From the NCBI RefSeq assembly GCF_025127995.1, contig NZ_JAHLYP010000041.1:37525-101524 (forward strand): a DNA stretch of 64,000 nt. Reading direction: 5' to 3'. The translations under genes were made by a program, and so were the position numbers. Below the pieces are notes generated by a model. It worked only from the letters and a program-made list of their open reading frames with translations, made no database searches and had not been told where the DNA came from. This stretch comes from Synechococcus sp. CS-1332 (GTDB lineage: Bacteria; Cyanobacteriota; Cyanobacteriia; PCC-6307; Cyanobiaceae). This document shows, piece after piece, positions 7,285 to 17,164 of this stretch. Position 1 is the first letter of the stretch; every line of letters starts with the position of its first letter.

Positions 7285-9158
7285 CAGCGCAGCAGGGTGG
7301 AGGGCACGATCGTCAGCAGCCAGGCGGCCATCAGCACAACGCCGATCAGCAGGGTCAGGGCATAGGTCTGGGTGCGGCCGGAGGTGGTGAAGCTGAGGCG
7401 GCGGGCGCTCTGGAGAGCGGCTTCTCCAGTTGCGCCGGTGAAGCCATCCACCAGCTGCCGATCCGTCCAGGAACTCAGCCGGGCCAGGCCGAGCACCAGC
7501 GCCACCACGGAGCGCTGGTAGAAGTTCTCCGTGTTCATGTCATGGGCGAGCCAGTGCTGCAGACCGCCGAGGGCGGAAGGCAGCTGGGCCAGGGGATGGG
7601 GCCTCAGGTAAAAGACCGCCGACACCCCGCCGCCCACCAGGGTGGAGAGCAACAGGGGCACGGCCTGGGGACCCCAGCCCAGCAAGGGCGAGGCGGCGAA
7701 GACGCCGAAACGGGCCAACAGGATCGGCAGGTGCAGCACCACCCCCATCAGCACCAGGGTGGGCAGCACCATCAGCCAGAGCACCTCGGCGGAGCGGATC
7801 GTGAAGAGGCTGGGGCGCCCGCCCCAGATCAGGCCGAACACCCGCACCAGACCGGCCGCCATCAGGGCATTGGTGACCAGCACGAAACCGCCCAGCAGCA
7901 GCGGCTGGGGGCTGGAGCTGCAGAGTTCGAGCAGCTCGCGGATGGCGGCGAAGCCCCCGAAGGGCGGCAGGGCCATCAGGCCACCGGCCCCGGTCAGGAA
8001 GGCCAGGCCCACCAGCGGCCGGCGGCTCCACAGACCCCCCAGCTGGGTGAGGTCCTGGGTGACATTGCTGACGATCACTGTGCCCACGGCCATGAGCACC
8101 AGCGCCATCGGCAGGGGGTAGACCAGCAGCAGGTGACCCGCCACGGTGGGATCACCCAGGCCCACGGCGAGGAACAGCAGGCCCATCCAGCTGCTGGCCA
8201 GGAAGGACAGGGCCCGTTTGATGTCGATCTGGGCCAGGGCGATCAGCGCCCCCACCAGGGCGGTGGTGCCGCCCACCACCACCAGCACCGTGGTCACCAG
8301 GGGGCTGAGGGCCAACATGGGCTGGAGCTTCAGCAGCACCCAGGCGCCACCGGCGACCACCACCGAGTTACGCAGGACGGTGGAGGGAAGCGGACCCTCC
8401 ATGGCCTCATCCAGCCAGAGGTGCAGAGGGATCTGGGCGCACTTGCCCATGGGACCGGCCACCAGGGCCAGCAGGATCAGCTCCTGGCTCAGGGGCAGGC
8501 TTCCCGGGGTCTGGGCCGCGGCCCAGGTGGCGAGGGCACCGAAGTTCCAGGTGCCGGTGACCGGCAGGATCGCCACCAGGCCAGCCAGCAGGATGAGGTC
8601 ACCGATGCGCTTGGTGAGGAAGGCATCCCGCGCCCCTTTCACCACCAGCGACTGGTTGTACCAGGTGCCCACAATCAGATAGGTGCCGAGCGTGAGTAGC
8701 TCGAGGATCACATAGCTGAAGAACAGTGAATCCGTGAGCAGAAGGGCACACAGTCCGGCCTCGAAAAAGCTGAGGGAGCCGAAGAAGCGTGGCCAGCCCC
8801 AATCCATCTCCAGATAGCCGATGGCGAAGATCTGGGCCAGCACATGGACCCCGGTGACGAACAGGGTGGCGATCAGGGCCGGCTGGGTGATTGAGCCGTC
8901 GAAGCCGATCGCGAGGCCGGCGGTGTCCAGCCAGGTCCAGCCGAAGTGCAGGGGCAGGGCCTCTGGATGGGCATTGGCCGCCAGCAGGGCCAGGAGGCTG
9001 TGGGCAAACGCCACGCTGACCATGGTCAGGTTGAAGTAGCCGCAGGGGCGCGGTCCCGTCTTCCAGATGAACCCGGGCGACCAGGCCAGGGACACCAATG
9101 CCGCCAGCAAGGGGTAGAGGGGGACCAGCCAGGCCGTCTGGGCGAAGAACAGGGTCAT
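7284..9158 (-). CDS. ndhF3: NdhF3, proton-pumping NDH-1MS subunit
   Basis: 624-residue polytopic protein of the NuoL/NdhF family and first gene of the CO2-uptake operon. Landmarks include YVILELLTLGTYLIVGTWYN, IPLHLWLDEAMEGPLPSTVL (the quinone-oxidoreductase core motif) and DIKRALSFLASSWMGLLFLA. The C-terminal third carries extra hydrophobic segments and the long amphipathic region expected of NuoL homologues. No NdhR/CcmR (LysR) regulator gene, often found near this operon in other cyanobacteria, is seen beside it. The 172-base region upstream contains a perfect palindrome that could be an operator. Confidence 0.95.
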   Translation of the reverse strand: MTLFFAQTAWLVPLYPLLAALVSLAWSPGFIWKTGPRPCGYFNLTMVSVAFAHSLLALLAANAHPEALPLHFGWTWLDTAGLAIGFDGSITQPALIATLFVTGVHVLAQIFAIGYLEMDWGWPRFFGSLSFFEAGLCALLLTDSLFFSYVILELLTLGTYLIVGTWYNQSLVVKGARDAFLTKRIGDLILLAGLVAILPVTGTWNFGALATWAAAQTPGSLPLSQELILLALVAGPMGKCAQIPLHLWLDEAMEGPLPSTVLRNSVVVAGGAWVLLKLQPMLALSPLVTTVLVVVGGTTALVGALIALAQIDIKRALSFLASSWMGLLFLAVGLGDPTVAGHLLLVYPLPMALVLMAVGTVIVSNVTQDLTQLGGLWSRRPLVGLAFLTGAGGLMALPPFGGFAAIRELLELCSSSPQPLLLGGFVLVTNALMAAGLVRVFGLIWGGRPSLFTIRSAEVLWLMVLPTLVLMGVVLHLPILLARFGVFAASPLLGWGPQAVPLLLSTLVGGGVSAVFYLRPHPLAQLPSALGGLQHWLAHDMNTENFYQRSVVALVLGLARLSSWTDRQLVDGFTGATGEAALQSARRLSFTTSGRTQTYALTLLIGVVLMAAWLLTIVPSTLLR

Positions 9159-9232
9159 GGCGGGAGAACAATCGGGACCGGTGATGGCCCGCGTGGTGGC
9201 GAAGACTAAGATCCCCGGCGCCGAGTGGTGGG

Positions 9233-9249
9233 CTTTCCGAAACGGAAAG
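9233..9249. promoter_or_regulatory. Perfect 7-bp inverted repeat upstream of ndhF3
   Basis: CTTTCCG-AAA-CGGAAAG, two exact 7-base arms with a 3-base centre, about 75 bases before the ndhF3 start and 82 bases after the stop of the ATPase gene. On the minus strand no T-run follows, so it is a poor terminator. It could be an operator for the CO2-uptake operon. It does not obviously match the T-N11-A type sites of LysR regulators. Confidence 0.35.
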
Positions 9250-9330
9250 TCCTATGGGAACTGCAAGCTTTCGTTATCAGTCAGCCGTGGTCTCCTCAGC
9301 CGTCCCCTGGGCCGTGCGACGGGAAAGGCT

Positions 9331-12105
9331 TCAGGCGTTGGCGCTGCGGCGGCGGCGCCAGAGCCGCCATACTTTCTCGAGTTCCAGGTAAAGGAAGAAC
9401 AACAGACTGAAGCCGACACAGATGCCCAGGTCGCGGGCCGAGAGGGGCACGGTGCCAAAGAACTGCGAGAGGACGGGGACGTAGAGCAACGACAACTGCA
9501 GCAGGGTGGTGAACACCACCGCTCCCAGTAACCATGGGTTGGTGAAGGGATTCACCTGCACCAGCGGGCGGTCGCTGCGGGCCGCCAGGGCGTGACCCAT
9601 CTGGGCCAGGCACAGCATCGTGAACACCATCGTCTTCCAGGGACCATCGGGCCCACCGGACCTGTAGGCCAGCACCATCATCGTGATCGTGATCACGGCG
9701 AACACCACGCCGATGCGCAGGATGTAGCTGCCGATCCCTCTGGCGAAGATCGATTCACCGGGCTCGGCGGGGGGACGTTGCATCAAGCCGGCCTCCCCGG
9801 GCTCCAGGGCCAGGGCCAGGGCGGGCACCCCATCGGTGACCAGGTTCATCCAGAGGATCTGGATGGGGCTCATCGGCACGCCCACCAGCCCCAGCAGCGG
9901 GGCCGAAGCGATCGTGATCAGTTCACCCACGTTGCTGCCGAGGATGTACTTGATGAAACGGCGGATGTTGGCGTACACCAGCCGCCCCTGCTCCACGGCG
10001 TTGACGATCGTGGCGAAGTTGTCGTCGAGCAGCACCATGTCGGAGGCCTCCTTGCTCACCTCAGTACCGGTGATGCCCATGGCCACGCCGATGTGGGCCT
10101 GCTTGAGGGCCGGGGCGTCGTTGACGCCGTCGCCGGTCATGGCCACCACCTGGCCCAGGCCCTGGAGAGCCTTGACGATGCGCAGCTTCTGCTCGGGCGG
10201 CACCCGGGCATAGACGTTGCAGCGAGCCACGATCGCGGCCAGGCCGGCGGCATCGGCCTCCTCCAGCTGCCGGCCGAGCACCACTTCGGCGCCGGCGTCG
10301 ACCAGGCCGATGTTGACGCCGATGGCCCGGGCGGTGAGGGGGTGGTCGCCGGTGATCATCACCGGGCGGATGCCAGCTTCCCGGCAGCGGGCCACCGCCA
10401 TGGCCACCTCGGGGCGGGCGGGATCCAGCTGGGCCATCAGCCCCAGCAGCACCTGGTGCTCCAGTTCATGCTCGGGGCTGGGGTGGTGGGGGGCGCAGGC
10501 GAAGGCGAGCACCCGCAGGCCGGAGGCGGCCAGATCCCGGGCCTGTTCCAGCCACCACTGGCGCTGGTCATCGCTGAGGGTGGCAACGCCGGAGGCGTCG
10601 AGCCAGCGATCACAGGTGCCGAGGATCACCTCGGGGGCCCCCTTGCTGATCATCAAGGTGCTGGAGCCGGCCGCCGTGTCCCCCAGGGGAGCCTGCAGGC
10701 TGCCGTCACGATCCAAGACCCACACCGCCATCAGCTGGCGCTCGGAGCTGAAGGGGATCTCGGCGTCGCGCTTGTAATGGCTGCGCATGGCGAAACCATC
10801 CAGGTCGGCCTTTGCCGCTGCCACCACCAGGGCTCCCTCGGTGGGATCGCCGAGGATTTCCCAGCGACCGTCCGGCTCCTGCTTGAGTTCGGCGTCGCTG
10901 CAGAGGACGCCAGCCTGGAGCAGCAGATTGCGGCCGCCTGGCGCCACACCGGCGGTGGCTCCGGGCGGGGGGGTGAGCTCGGTGGTGTGGAACTCGCCGT
11001 GGGGGTCGTAGCCATTGCCGCTCACCTGAAGCGCCGTGGTGCCGCTGCGCAGCTCCTGCACCACCTGGCGGTTGAGGGTGAGGGTGCCGGTCTTGTCGGT
11101 GCAGATCACCGTGACCGAACCCAGGGCCTCCACCGCCGGCAGACGCCGGATCAGGGCGGCGCGCTGCACCATCCGCTGGGTGCCGATGGCCAGGGTCACC
11201 GTGATCACCGCCGGCAGCCCCTCCGGCACGATCGCCACCGCCATCGACAGGGCCACCTCCAGAAGATCCAGCAGGCGCTGGCCCAGCAGCCAGCCCAGAA
11301 GAACCACCACGGCCACCAAGGCCAGGGCGGAGACGACCAGCACGTTGGCGAGACCGTCGAGCCGTTCCTGCAGCGGTGTGGTCTCCCCCCCCGCCGTGTT
11401 GATCATCTGGGCGATCTTGCCCAGTTCGGTGTCCATGCCCGTGGCGCTGACCACGGCCAGACCGCGGCCACGCACCACTTCGGTGCCCTGAAACACGCAG
11501 TTCTGACGCTCCAGGACGGGGGTGGAGGGTTCGAGCACCAGCATGGCCAGCTTGTTCACCGCTTCGGCCTCGCCGGTGAGGGCCGCCTCGCGCAGGCCCA
11601 GCTCGGCCACCTCCAGCAGGCGGGCATCGGCCGGTACCCGGTCGCCAGCCTCGACCCGGATCAGGTCCCCGGGCACCAGCTGTTCGCTGGGCAGCCGTTC
11701 CCAGATGCCGTCCCGACGTACGGTCACCAGGGGTTGGGCCATGTCGCGCAGGGCCTGGAGCGCCTGCTGGGCGCGGCTTTCCTGCATGTAGCCGAGAAGG
11801 GCGTTGAGGCCCACGATCAGCACGATGGCGATCGCATCCTTGGGGAAGCGCTGGGCGGCATAGGCCACACCGGCCGAGACCGCCGCCACGGCCAGGAGCA
11901 TGATCAGCATCACGTTGCTGAACTGATCCCAGAGGATGCGCAGGTTGCTGCGTCCGGCCTTGAGTTCCAGCCGGTTCAGTCCCACCCTGGCCAGGCGTTC
12001 GGCGCACTGGGCCGTGCTCAGGCCGTCGGTGCTGGCCTCCAGCGCCTCGAGGCAAGCCTCAGGAGCCAGGGCGTGCCAGGGGGTCGCGGTGGTGGCGGTG
12101 TTCAA
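9331..12105 (-). CDS. P-type cation-transporting ATPase, PacL/Ca2+-ATPase type
   Basis: 924-residue P-type ATPase. It shows the phosphorylation motif [14 protein letters not shown], the type II membrane motif [20 protein letters not shown], the actuator TGEAEAVNK, and the hinge [20 protein letters not shown]. The N-terminal cation-ATPase domain (roughly residues 8-70) and a C-terminal block of membrane helices are present. Type II enzymes of this length in cyanobacteria export Ca2+ (PacL) or sometimes Na+ or Mn2+; the ion cannot be settled by eye. The only in-frame start before an upstream stop is a TTG at 12105. The neighbouring antiporter gene, in the same direction 53 bases upstream, suggests a shared role in cation homeostasis. 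Confidence 0.93.
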   Translation of the reverse strand: MNTATTATPWHALAPEACLEALEASTDGLSTAQCAERLARVGLNRLELKAGRSNLRILWDQFSNVMLIMLLAVAAVSAGVAYAAQRFPKDAIAIVLIVGLNALLGYMQESRAQQALQALRDMAQPLVTVRRDGIWERLPSEQLVPGDLIRVEAGDRVPADARLLEVAELGLREAALTGEAEAVNKLAMLVLEPSTPVLERQNCVFQGTEVVRGRGLAVVSATGMDTELGKIAQMINTAGGETTPLQERLDGLANVLVVSALALVAVVVLLGWLLGQRLLDLLEVALSMAVAIVPEGLPAVITVTLAIGTQRMVQRAALIRRLPAVEALGSVTVICTDKTGTLTLNRQVVQELRSGTTALQVSGNGYDPHGEFHTTELTPPPGATAGVAPGGRNLLLQAGVLCSDAELKQEPDGRWEILGDPTEGALVVAAAKADLDGFAMRSHYKRDAEIPFSSERQLMAVWVLDRDGSLQAPLGDTAAGSSTLMISKGAPEVILGTCDRWLDASGVATLSDDQRQWWLEQARDLAASGLRVLAFACAPHHPSPEHELEHQVLLGLMAQLDPARPEVAMAVARCREAGIRPVMITGDHPLTARAIGVNIGLVDAGAEVVLGRQLEEADAAGLAAIVARCNVYARVPPEQKLRIVKALQGLGQVVAMTGDGVNDAPALKQAHIGVAMGITGTEVSKEASDMVLLDDNFATIVNAVEQGRLVYANIRRFIKYILGSNVGELITIASAPLLGLVGVPMSPIQILWMNLVTDGVPALALALEPGEAGLMQRPPAEPGESIFARGIGSYILRIGVVFAVITITMMVLAYRSGGPDGPWKTMVFTMLCLAQMGHALAARSDRPLVQVNPFTNPWLLGAVVFTTLLQLSLLYVPVLSQFFGTVPLSARDLGICVGFSLLFFLYLELEKVWRLWRRRRSANA

Positions 12106-12158
12106 CGCGGCGGTTCACGAATCGCACAAACATTAGTCACAGGATGCGGCGCTTCCGG

Positions 12159-13328
12159 TTAGCCGTGCACACCTTGCGGAACTGCCTCGAGGCGATTTAG
12201 CCGCCGCTCCAGCAGCATCAGGCCCACCACCGTGGTGAACGTCACCATCAGCACGAGGGAGGAGAACTGCACCGCATCGATCAGGCCCTGGTTCAGGGCG
12301 GTGGTGGCGAACACCAGCCCCGGCAGGCCACGGGGGATCAGACCGAACACCACCAGCCAGCGGTCGACCCCCGCCCGCCTGTCGTTGCGGTGGATGCCCA
12401 GGCCACAGGCCAGCTTGCTCAGCACCGCCATCACGATCAGGGCCGCCGCCAGGCTCCAGGCCGCCGGCTGCAGCAGGGTGCCGGCGCTGATGCGCATCCC
12501 CACACTGATGAAATAGAGGGGCAGGAACACCTCCGAGAGCACGGTCAGCACCCGCTGCACCTCCCCTTCCACCGGCCCCAGCCGGGCCATCAGCACCCCT
12601 CCCCAGAGGGCCCCCAGCAGGCTGGTCAGGCCGCAGGCCTCCCCCACCCAGGCCGAGCCGATCAGCAGCATCAGGATCGCCAGGGCGCTGGTGGGCCGCC
12701 GGCTGTGGTGGCGGCTCCAGTGCGCCACCGCCAGCCAGCTGAGCAGCGCCAGCAGCAGCCCCAGCAGTGGTCCGGCCCAGCCCATCCCCTGGCTACCCAG
12801 CCGCAGGCCAGCACTGGCGGTGGCGATCGCCAGCAGAGCGATGGCCGGCAGATCATCGAGGACTGACACCCCCACCAGCATCCGGCCCGAGGGGGTCTGC
12901 AGGGCTCCGCGCTGGGCCAGGAGCCGCAGGGTCACGCCGGTGCCGGTGGCACTCAGCACCGCCAGGCAAAGGAGGGTGGTGGGGGTGGAGAGACCGAAGG
13001 CGCTTTTCAGGGGCCAGAAGGCGAGCATCGGCGTCAGGAAGCTCAGCGCCACCGTGCGCAGGATCGCGGCACGGCGGGTGCTGAGCAGGTCGCCGCGCAC
13101 CTCCAGCCCCACCTGGAAAAACAGGGTGAGCACCCCCAGCTCCGTCAGGCCGCTGAGGGGCTCCATCGCCTTGAACGGCACCACGGTGTTGCCGAGGACG
13201 AAGCCCATGACGAGCTCCAGAACGATCGCCGGAACCGCCAGGCGGGCCATCCAGCCTTCCGACAGGCGTGCCAGCAGCACGCCGATCAGCAGGATCAGGA
13301 GGGTGCTGAGCAGTGAAGGGTGTGCCAT
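12159..13328 (-). CDS. Cation:proton antiporter, CPA2 (NapA-like) family
   Basis: 389-residue membrane antiporter with about 12 hydrophobic segments. It has the CPA2 features VPAIVLELVMGFVLGNTVV in helix 2 and FFQVGLEVRGDLL in helix 4. The central VSVLDDLPAIALLAIATAS carries the paired aspartates (DD) that bind Na+ in electrogenic antiporters of the NapA/NhaA fold. There is no C-terminal TrkA-N domain, so it is the short form. I start it at the ATG at 13328, which places the first helix at the N-terminus. It is divergent from the K+ transporter at 13434, with a 105-base shared promoter region. Na+/H+ exchange is the likely function. Confidence 0.9.
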   Translation of the reverse strand: MAHPSLLSTLLILLIGVLLARLSEGWMARLAVPAIVLELVMGFVLGNTVVPFKAMEPLSGLTELGVLTLFFQVGLEVRGDLLSTRRAAILRTVALSFLTPMLAFWPLKSAFGLSTPTTLLCLAVLSATGTGVTLRLLAQRGALQTPSGRMLVGVSVLDDLPAIALLAIATASAGLRLGSQGMGWAGPLLGLLLALLSWLAVAHWSRHHSRRPTSALAILMLLIGSAWVGEACGLTSLLGALWGGVLMARLGPVEGEVQRVLTVLSEVFLPLYFISVGMRISAGTLLQPAAWSLAAALIVMAVLSKLACGLGIHRNDRRAGVDRWLVVFGLIPRGLPGLVFATTALNQGLIDAVQFSSLVLMVTFTTVVGLMLLERRLNRLEAVPQGVHG

Positions 13329-13433
13329 GGCACGAATCCGCCCAGACGGCATTCAAGCCCCCCAGCCACGTTGTGGTGCCGAAGGGATGCAGACCTAGCG
13401 TCCTAAGTCATCCAGCGGAAGAGCCGAAGTCGC

Positions 13434-15314
13434 ATGCTCATCCTTGACAACCTGCGACGCCGGCTGATCGGCACACCCCTGCCCACCAGCGCCCACCACG
13501 AGGAGCGCTACAGCAACGCCGAGGCCCTGGCGATCCTGAGCTCCGACGCCCTCTCCTCGGTGGCCTACGCCACCCAGGAAATCGTGCTGGTGCTGGGGAT
13601 GGGCGGGGCGGCGGCCCTGCCGTTCACCCTGCCGATCACGGTGCTGATCGTGGGACTGATGCTGATCGTGGCCAGCAGCTACCGGCAGACGATCAAGGCC
13701 TATCCGCTGGGGGGCGGCTCCTACCGGGTCTCGCAGCAGAATCTCGGTCAGGGCGCTGGCCTGGTGGCCGGAGCCTCCCTCTCGATCGACTATGTCCTGA
13801 CGGTGGCGGTGAGCGTGGCTGCCGGTATCGCCGCCCTCACGTCCTATTTCCCTGGGCTGGCTGCGGCGCGGGTACCCCTGTGTCTGCTGGCGGTGCTGCT
13901 GGTGATGCTCGCCAATCTGCGGGGGGTCAGTTCCAGCGCCAGGTTCCTGAGCCTGCCCACCTACCTGTTCATGGGGGCCGTCGTCACCCTGCTGGTGGCA
14001 GGGTTCATCAAGATGGGGCTGGGACAGCTCCCCCCCCTGCCGCTGGCGGAGCAGCAACGGCTGCTGGCGGCGGCCCACCAGGGCAGCCAGGGTCTGCAGG
14101 CCATTGGCCCCCTGCTGTTGATGCGGGCCTTCAGCTCCGGCTGCGCCGCCCTCACCGGGATCGAGGCGATCAGCGACAGCGTCGCCGCCTTCAAGCCGGT
14201 GGAGTGGCGCAACGCCCGTCGGGTGCTGGGGGTGATGGTGTTGATGCTGGCCCTGATGTTCAGTGGCATCAGCGCCCTGGCCAGCCAGGGCGGCCTGGTG
14301 GTGCAGGACAACGGACCCACGCTGCTTTATCAGCTGGGCGATCGGATCTTCGGCGATGGGCCGCTGCTGTTCGTACTGCAGCTCGCCACGCTGCTGATTC
14401 TGCTGCTGGCCGCCAACACCGCCTACGCGGATTTCCCGCGGCTGTCGGCCTTCCTCGCCCAGGACGGATTTCTACCGCGCCAGCTTTGTTCCCTGGGCGA
14501 CCGGCTGGTGTTCAGCAACGGCATCTTTGCCCTCAGCGGCCTGGCCGGCCTGCTGCTGGTGATCGTCGACGGCAGCGTCAGCCGCCTGATCCCGCTCTAT
14601 GCCGTAGGGGTGTTCATCAGCTTCACCCTGTCCCAGGCGGGGATGGTGGTGCACTGGTGGAAGCTGCGGGAGCGTGGCTGGCGGTCCCGGGCGCTGATCA
14701 ACGGCATCGGTGCAGCGATCACCGCCGTGGTGGCGGTAATTCTTCTGATCAGCAAGTTCACCCAGGGGGCGTGGGTGGTGGTGGTGGCGATACCGCTGCT
14801 GGTGGCGCTGTACCTCCGCATCCGCACCCACTACGACGACGTGGCCCTGCGTCTGCGCCTGGCCACCGATGGGCCCCTGCCCTTGCCGGCCGCCCCTCCC
14901 GCCGGTGGCGGCATCCCCACGGTGGTGCTGGTGGGCCAGCTGCATCGCGGCAGCCTTGAAGCCCTCTGCTTCGCCCGCAGCAACGCCAGCGAGCTCGTGG
15001 CCGTTCACGTGGATCTCGGCGGCGGTCGCGCCCAGGCCTTACGCGAGCAATGGAGTCGCCAGCTGCCGGACATCCCCCTGGAGGTGCTGGAGTCCCCCTA
15101 CCGCTCCCTGGTGGATCCGGTGGTCGCCTTCGTGCGGCGCTTCGAGACGCTGCACCGCAAGCATCACGAGGCCTTCTGCATGGTGGTGTTGCCGGTGTTC
15201 GTCACCCGGCAGCGCTGGGAGAACCTGTTGCACAACCAGTCGACGATTCGCCTGCGGCAGGCCCTGCGTGAGCGCGGCACCCGGGTCGTCACTACGGTCG
15301 GCTTCTACCTCTGA
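13434..15314 (+). CDS. APC-superfamily transporter, KimA-like potassium:proton symporter
   Basis: 626-residue protein whose N-terminus (RRRLIGTPLPTS ... ALAILSSDALSSVAYATQE) matches the KimA (YdaO) branch of the APC superfamily. About 12 transmembrane segments follow, including YPLGGGSYRVSQQNLGQGAG and SIDYVLTVAVSVAAG. The last ~150 residues form a soluble cytoplasmic domain (about 480-626) with a USP-like fold pattern (VVLVGQLHRGSLEALCFARS). In Firmicutes KimA is a high-affinity K+ importer inhibited by cyclic di-AMP. Whether this protein carries K+ and binds c-di-AMP is inferred from the family. The next gene starts 8 bases downstream, so the two form an operon. Confidence 0.85.
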   Translation: MLILDNLRRRLIGTPLPTSAHHEERYSNAEALAILSSDALSSVAYATQEIVLVLGMGGAAALPFTLPITVLIVGLMLIVASSYRQTIKAYPLGGGSYRVSQQNLGQGAGLVAGASLSIDYVLTVAVSVAAGIAALTSYFPGLAAARVPLCLLAVLLVMLANLRGVSSSARFLSLPTYLFMGAVVTLLVAGFIKMGLGQLPPLPLAEQQRLLAAAHQGSQGLQAIGPLLLMRAFSSGCAALTGIEAISDSVAAFKPVEWRNARRVLGVMVLMLALMFSGISALASQGGLVVQDNGPTLLYQLGDRIFGDGPLLFVLQLATLLILLLAANTAYADFPRLSAFLAQDGFLPRQLCSLGDRLVFSNGIFALSGLAGLLLVIVDGSVSRLIPLYAVGVFISFTLSQAGMVVHWWKLRERGWRSRALINGIGAAITAVVAVILLISKFTQGAWVVVVAIPLLVALYLRIRTHYDDVALRLRLATDGPLPLPAAPPAGGGIPTVVLVGQLHRGSLEALCFARSNASELVAVHVDLGGGRAQALREQWSRQLPDIPLEVLESPYRSLVDPVVAFVRRFETLHRKHHEAFCMVVLPVFVTRQRWENLLHNQSTIRLRQALRERGTRVVTTVGFYL

Positions 15315-15322
15315 ACGGCTCG

Positions 15323-17143
15323 ATGCAAGCGTTCCTCACGGTCGCCGCCACCCCGGAGGGTCTCATCACCCTGGCGGTGTTCGTGGGGGCCATGGTGCTG
15401 TTCGTCACCGGTTGGCTCGCCCCGGAGGTGACCGGTCTGCTGGCGGCGGCCCTGCTGGTCAGCTTCCAGGTGCTCAATCCCGATGAGGCGGTGCAGGGGT
15501 TCGGCAGCCCGGCCCTGATCACCCTGATGGGTCTGTTCGCCGTCTCCGCAGGGCTGTTCCGCAGCGGCGGCCTGGATCGGTTGCGGGCCCTGATCGGTTC
15601 CGATGCCGTCCGCAGCCCCAAGCGGATGATCGCCCTGATGGTGGGCGTGGTCGCCCCCATCTCCGGCTTCATCCCCAACACCCCGATCGTGGCCACCCTG
15701 CTTCCGGTGATCGAGGGCTGGTGCCACCGCCGCGGCGTCTCCCCCTCGAAGGTGCTGCTGCCCCTGTCGTTCGCCACCGTGCTGGGCGGCACCATCTCCC
15801 TGCTCGGCACCTCCACCAACCTGCTGGCCAGTGATGTGAGCCGCCAGCTGGGCTACGGCTCCCTGGAGCTGTTCAGCTTCACGGCCATCGGCATCCCCGT
15901 GTGGCTGCTGGGGGGGCTGTACATGTTGCTGGTCTCCGATCGGCTGCTGCCCGACCGCGGCAAGGGCGATGAGGACCTGCTCGGCGGCCTTACCCGCGAC
16001 GGCTACCTCACGGACGTGCTGATTCCGGAGCAGTCGGGTCTGATCGGCCAGTCGCTGCACAACAGCCGCCTGCAGCGGCGTTTCGACGTCGACGTGCTGG
16101 AGCTGCACCGCGGCCAGGACAGCTTCACCGCGCCCCTGGCCGACCTGCCCCTGCAGGCTGGTGACCGCCTGCTGCTGCGCTGTAACCGCGACAACCTGCT
16201 GCGTCTCCAGCAGGAGCACACGGTGACCCTCGCCCCGATTGGCGACCAGGAGGAGGACCTGCGCGAACTGGCCGGCGAGACGACCTCCCCCCAGCGGGTG
16301 GTGGAGGTGCTGCTGCCCAACGGTTCCACCCTGGCCGGGGCGAGCGTGCGGGACATGCGCTTTCGCCAGCGCTACAACGCCACCCTGCTGGCAGTGCGGC
16401 GGGGGAACCAGGTGCTGCGCGAGCTGCTGGGCCGGGTGGTGCTGCAGGCCGGCGACGTGCTGCTGTTGCAGGCGCCGGTGGATGCCATTCGCGGCATGCA
16501 GGCCAACAACGACCTGGTGCTGCTTGACGAGCTCGAGAAGGACTTGCCCACCACCGATCGCAAGCTTGTCGCCATGGTGATCGCGGCGCTGATGATCCTG
16601 CTGCCGATGCTCAAGATCCTGCCGTTGATGGCGTCGGTGCTGCTGGCGATGGTGGCGATGGTGGCCACGGGCTGCCTGCGCTCCGGAGAATTGCTGCGCT
16701 CCATCCGCTGGGACGTGATCCTGTTGCTGGGCTCCCTGTCCTGCTTCAGCGTGGCGATGCAGAAGACCGGTCTGGCGGAGGCCCTGGCCACCGATCTGCT
16801 GCGCTCCCTCCAGGGCTGGCCCGCCTATGGGGTACTGCTCGTGGTGTTCGTGCTGGGACAGGTCTTCACCGAAGCCCTCAGCAACGGCACCACCGTGGTG
16901 CTGCTGATCCCGATCGCCACCGAACTGGCCAAGGGGCTGGCGATGCCGCCGATGGCCTTCATCTTCGCGATCACCTTCGCCGCTAGCCAGAGCTTCCTCA
17001 CCCCGATCGGCTACCAGACCAACCTGATGGTGTTCGGCCCCGGCCGCTATCGCTTTCTGGACATGGCCCGCTACGGGGCGCCCCTCACATTCGGGCTGGC
17101 GCTTGTGGTGCCCTGGCTGATCTGCCGGCACTTCGGCCTGTAG
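15323..17143 (+). CDS. SLC13/DASS-family anion transporter with two TrkA-C domains
   Basis: 606-residue ion transporter of the DASS/SLC13 family. Hydrophobic N-terminal half: EVTGLLAAALLVSFQVLNPDEAVQGFGSPA, split by the SLC13 signature region FIPNTPIVATLLPVIEGW and LGTSTNLLASDV. Two TrkA-C (RCK_C) domains lie between about residues 215 and 400. They are recognised by ELHRGQDSFTAPLADLPLQA and by AVRRGNQVLRELLGRVVLQA. The C-terminal half repeats the transporter fold and ends with FLTPIGYQTNLMVFGPGRY. Family members take up sulfate, other oxyanions or dicarboxylates with Na+. A sulfate-like role is plausible in a cyanobacterium but not proven. Confidence 0.9.
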   Translation: MQAFLTVAATPEGLITLAVFVGAMVLFVTGWLAPEVTGLLAAALLVSFQVLNPDEAVQGFGSPALITLMGLFAVSAGLFRSGGLDRLRALIGSDAVRSPKRMIALMVGVVAPISGFIPNTPIVATLLPVIEGWCHRRGVSPSKVLLPLSFATVLGGTISLLGTSTNLLASDVSRQLGYGSLELFSFTAIGIPVWLLGGLYMLLVSDRLLPDRGKGDEDLLGGLTRDGYLTDVLIPEQSGLIGQSLHNSRLQRRFDVDVLELHRGQDSFTAPLADLPLQAGDRLLLRCNRDNLLRLQQEHTVTLAPIGDQEEDLRELAGETTSPQRVVEVLLPNGSTLAGASVRDMRFRQRYNATLLAVRRGNQVLRELLGRVVLQAGDVLLLQAPVDAIRGMQANNDLVLLDELEKDLPTTDRKLVAMVIAALMILLPMLKILPLMASVLLAMVAMVATGCLRSGELLRSIRWDVILLLGSLSCFSVAMQKTGLAEALATDLLRSLQGWPAYGVLLVVFVLGQVFTEALSNGTTVVLLIPIATELAKGLAMPPMAFIFAITFAASQSFLTPIGYQTNLMVFGPGRYRFLDMARYGAPLTFGLALVVPWLICRHFGL

Positions 17144-17164
17144 CTCCTGCAGGCACCGGCGGGT

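Noticed and set aside
7179..8699. 506-codon Gln/His-rich plus-strand frame
   Set aside because: Antisense to ndhF3; composition is the mirror of a hydrophobic membrane protein.
9592..12162. 856-codon plus-strand open frame
   Set aside because: Antisense shadow of the P-type ATPase; the sense protein has every catalytic motif.
13329..13433. Riboswitch (for example c-di-AMP ydaO type) before the KimA-like gene
   Set aside because: The leader is only about 105 bases, shared with a divergent gene, and no conserved riboswitch core could be recognised.
15305..17131. 608-codon minus-strand Gln/His-rich frame
   Set aside because: Antisense to the SLC13 transporter.
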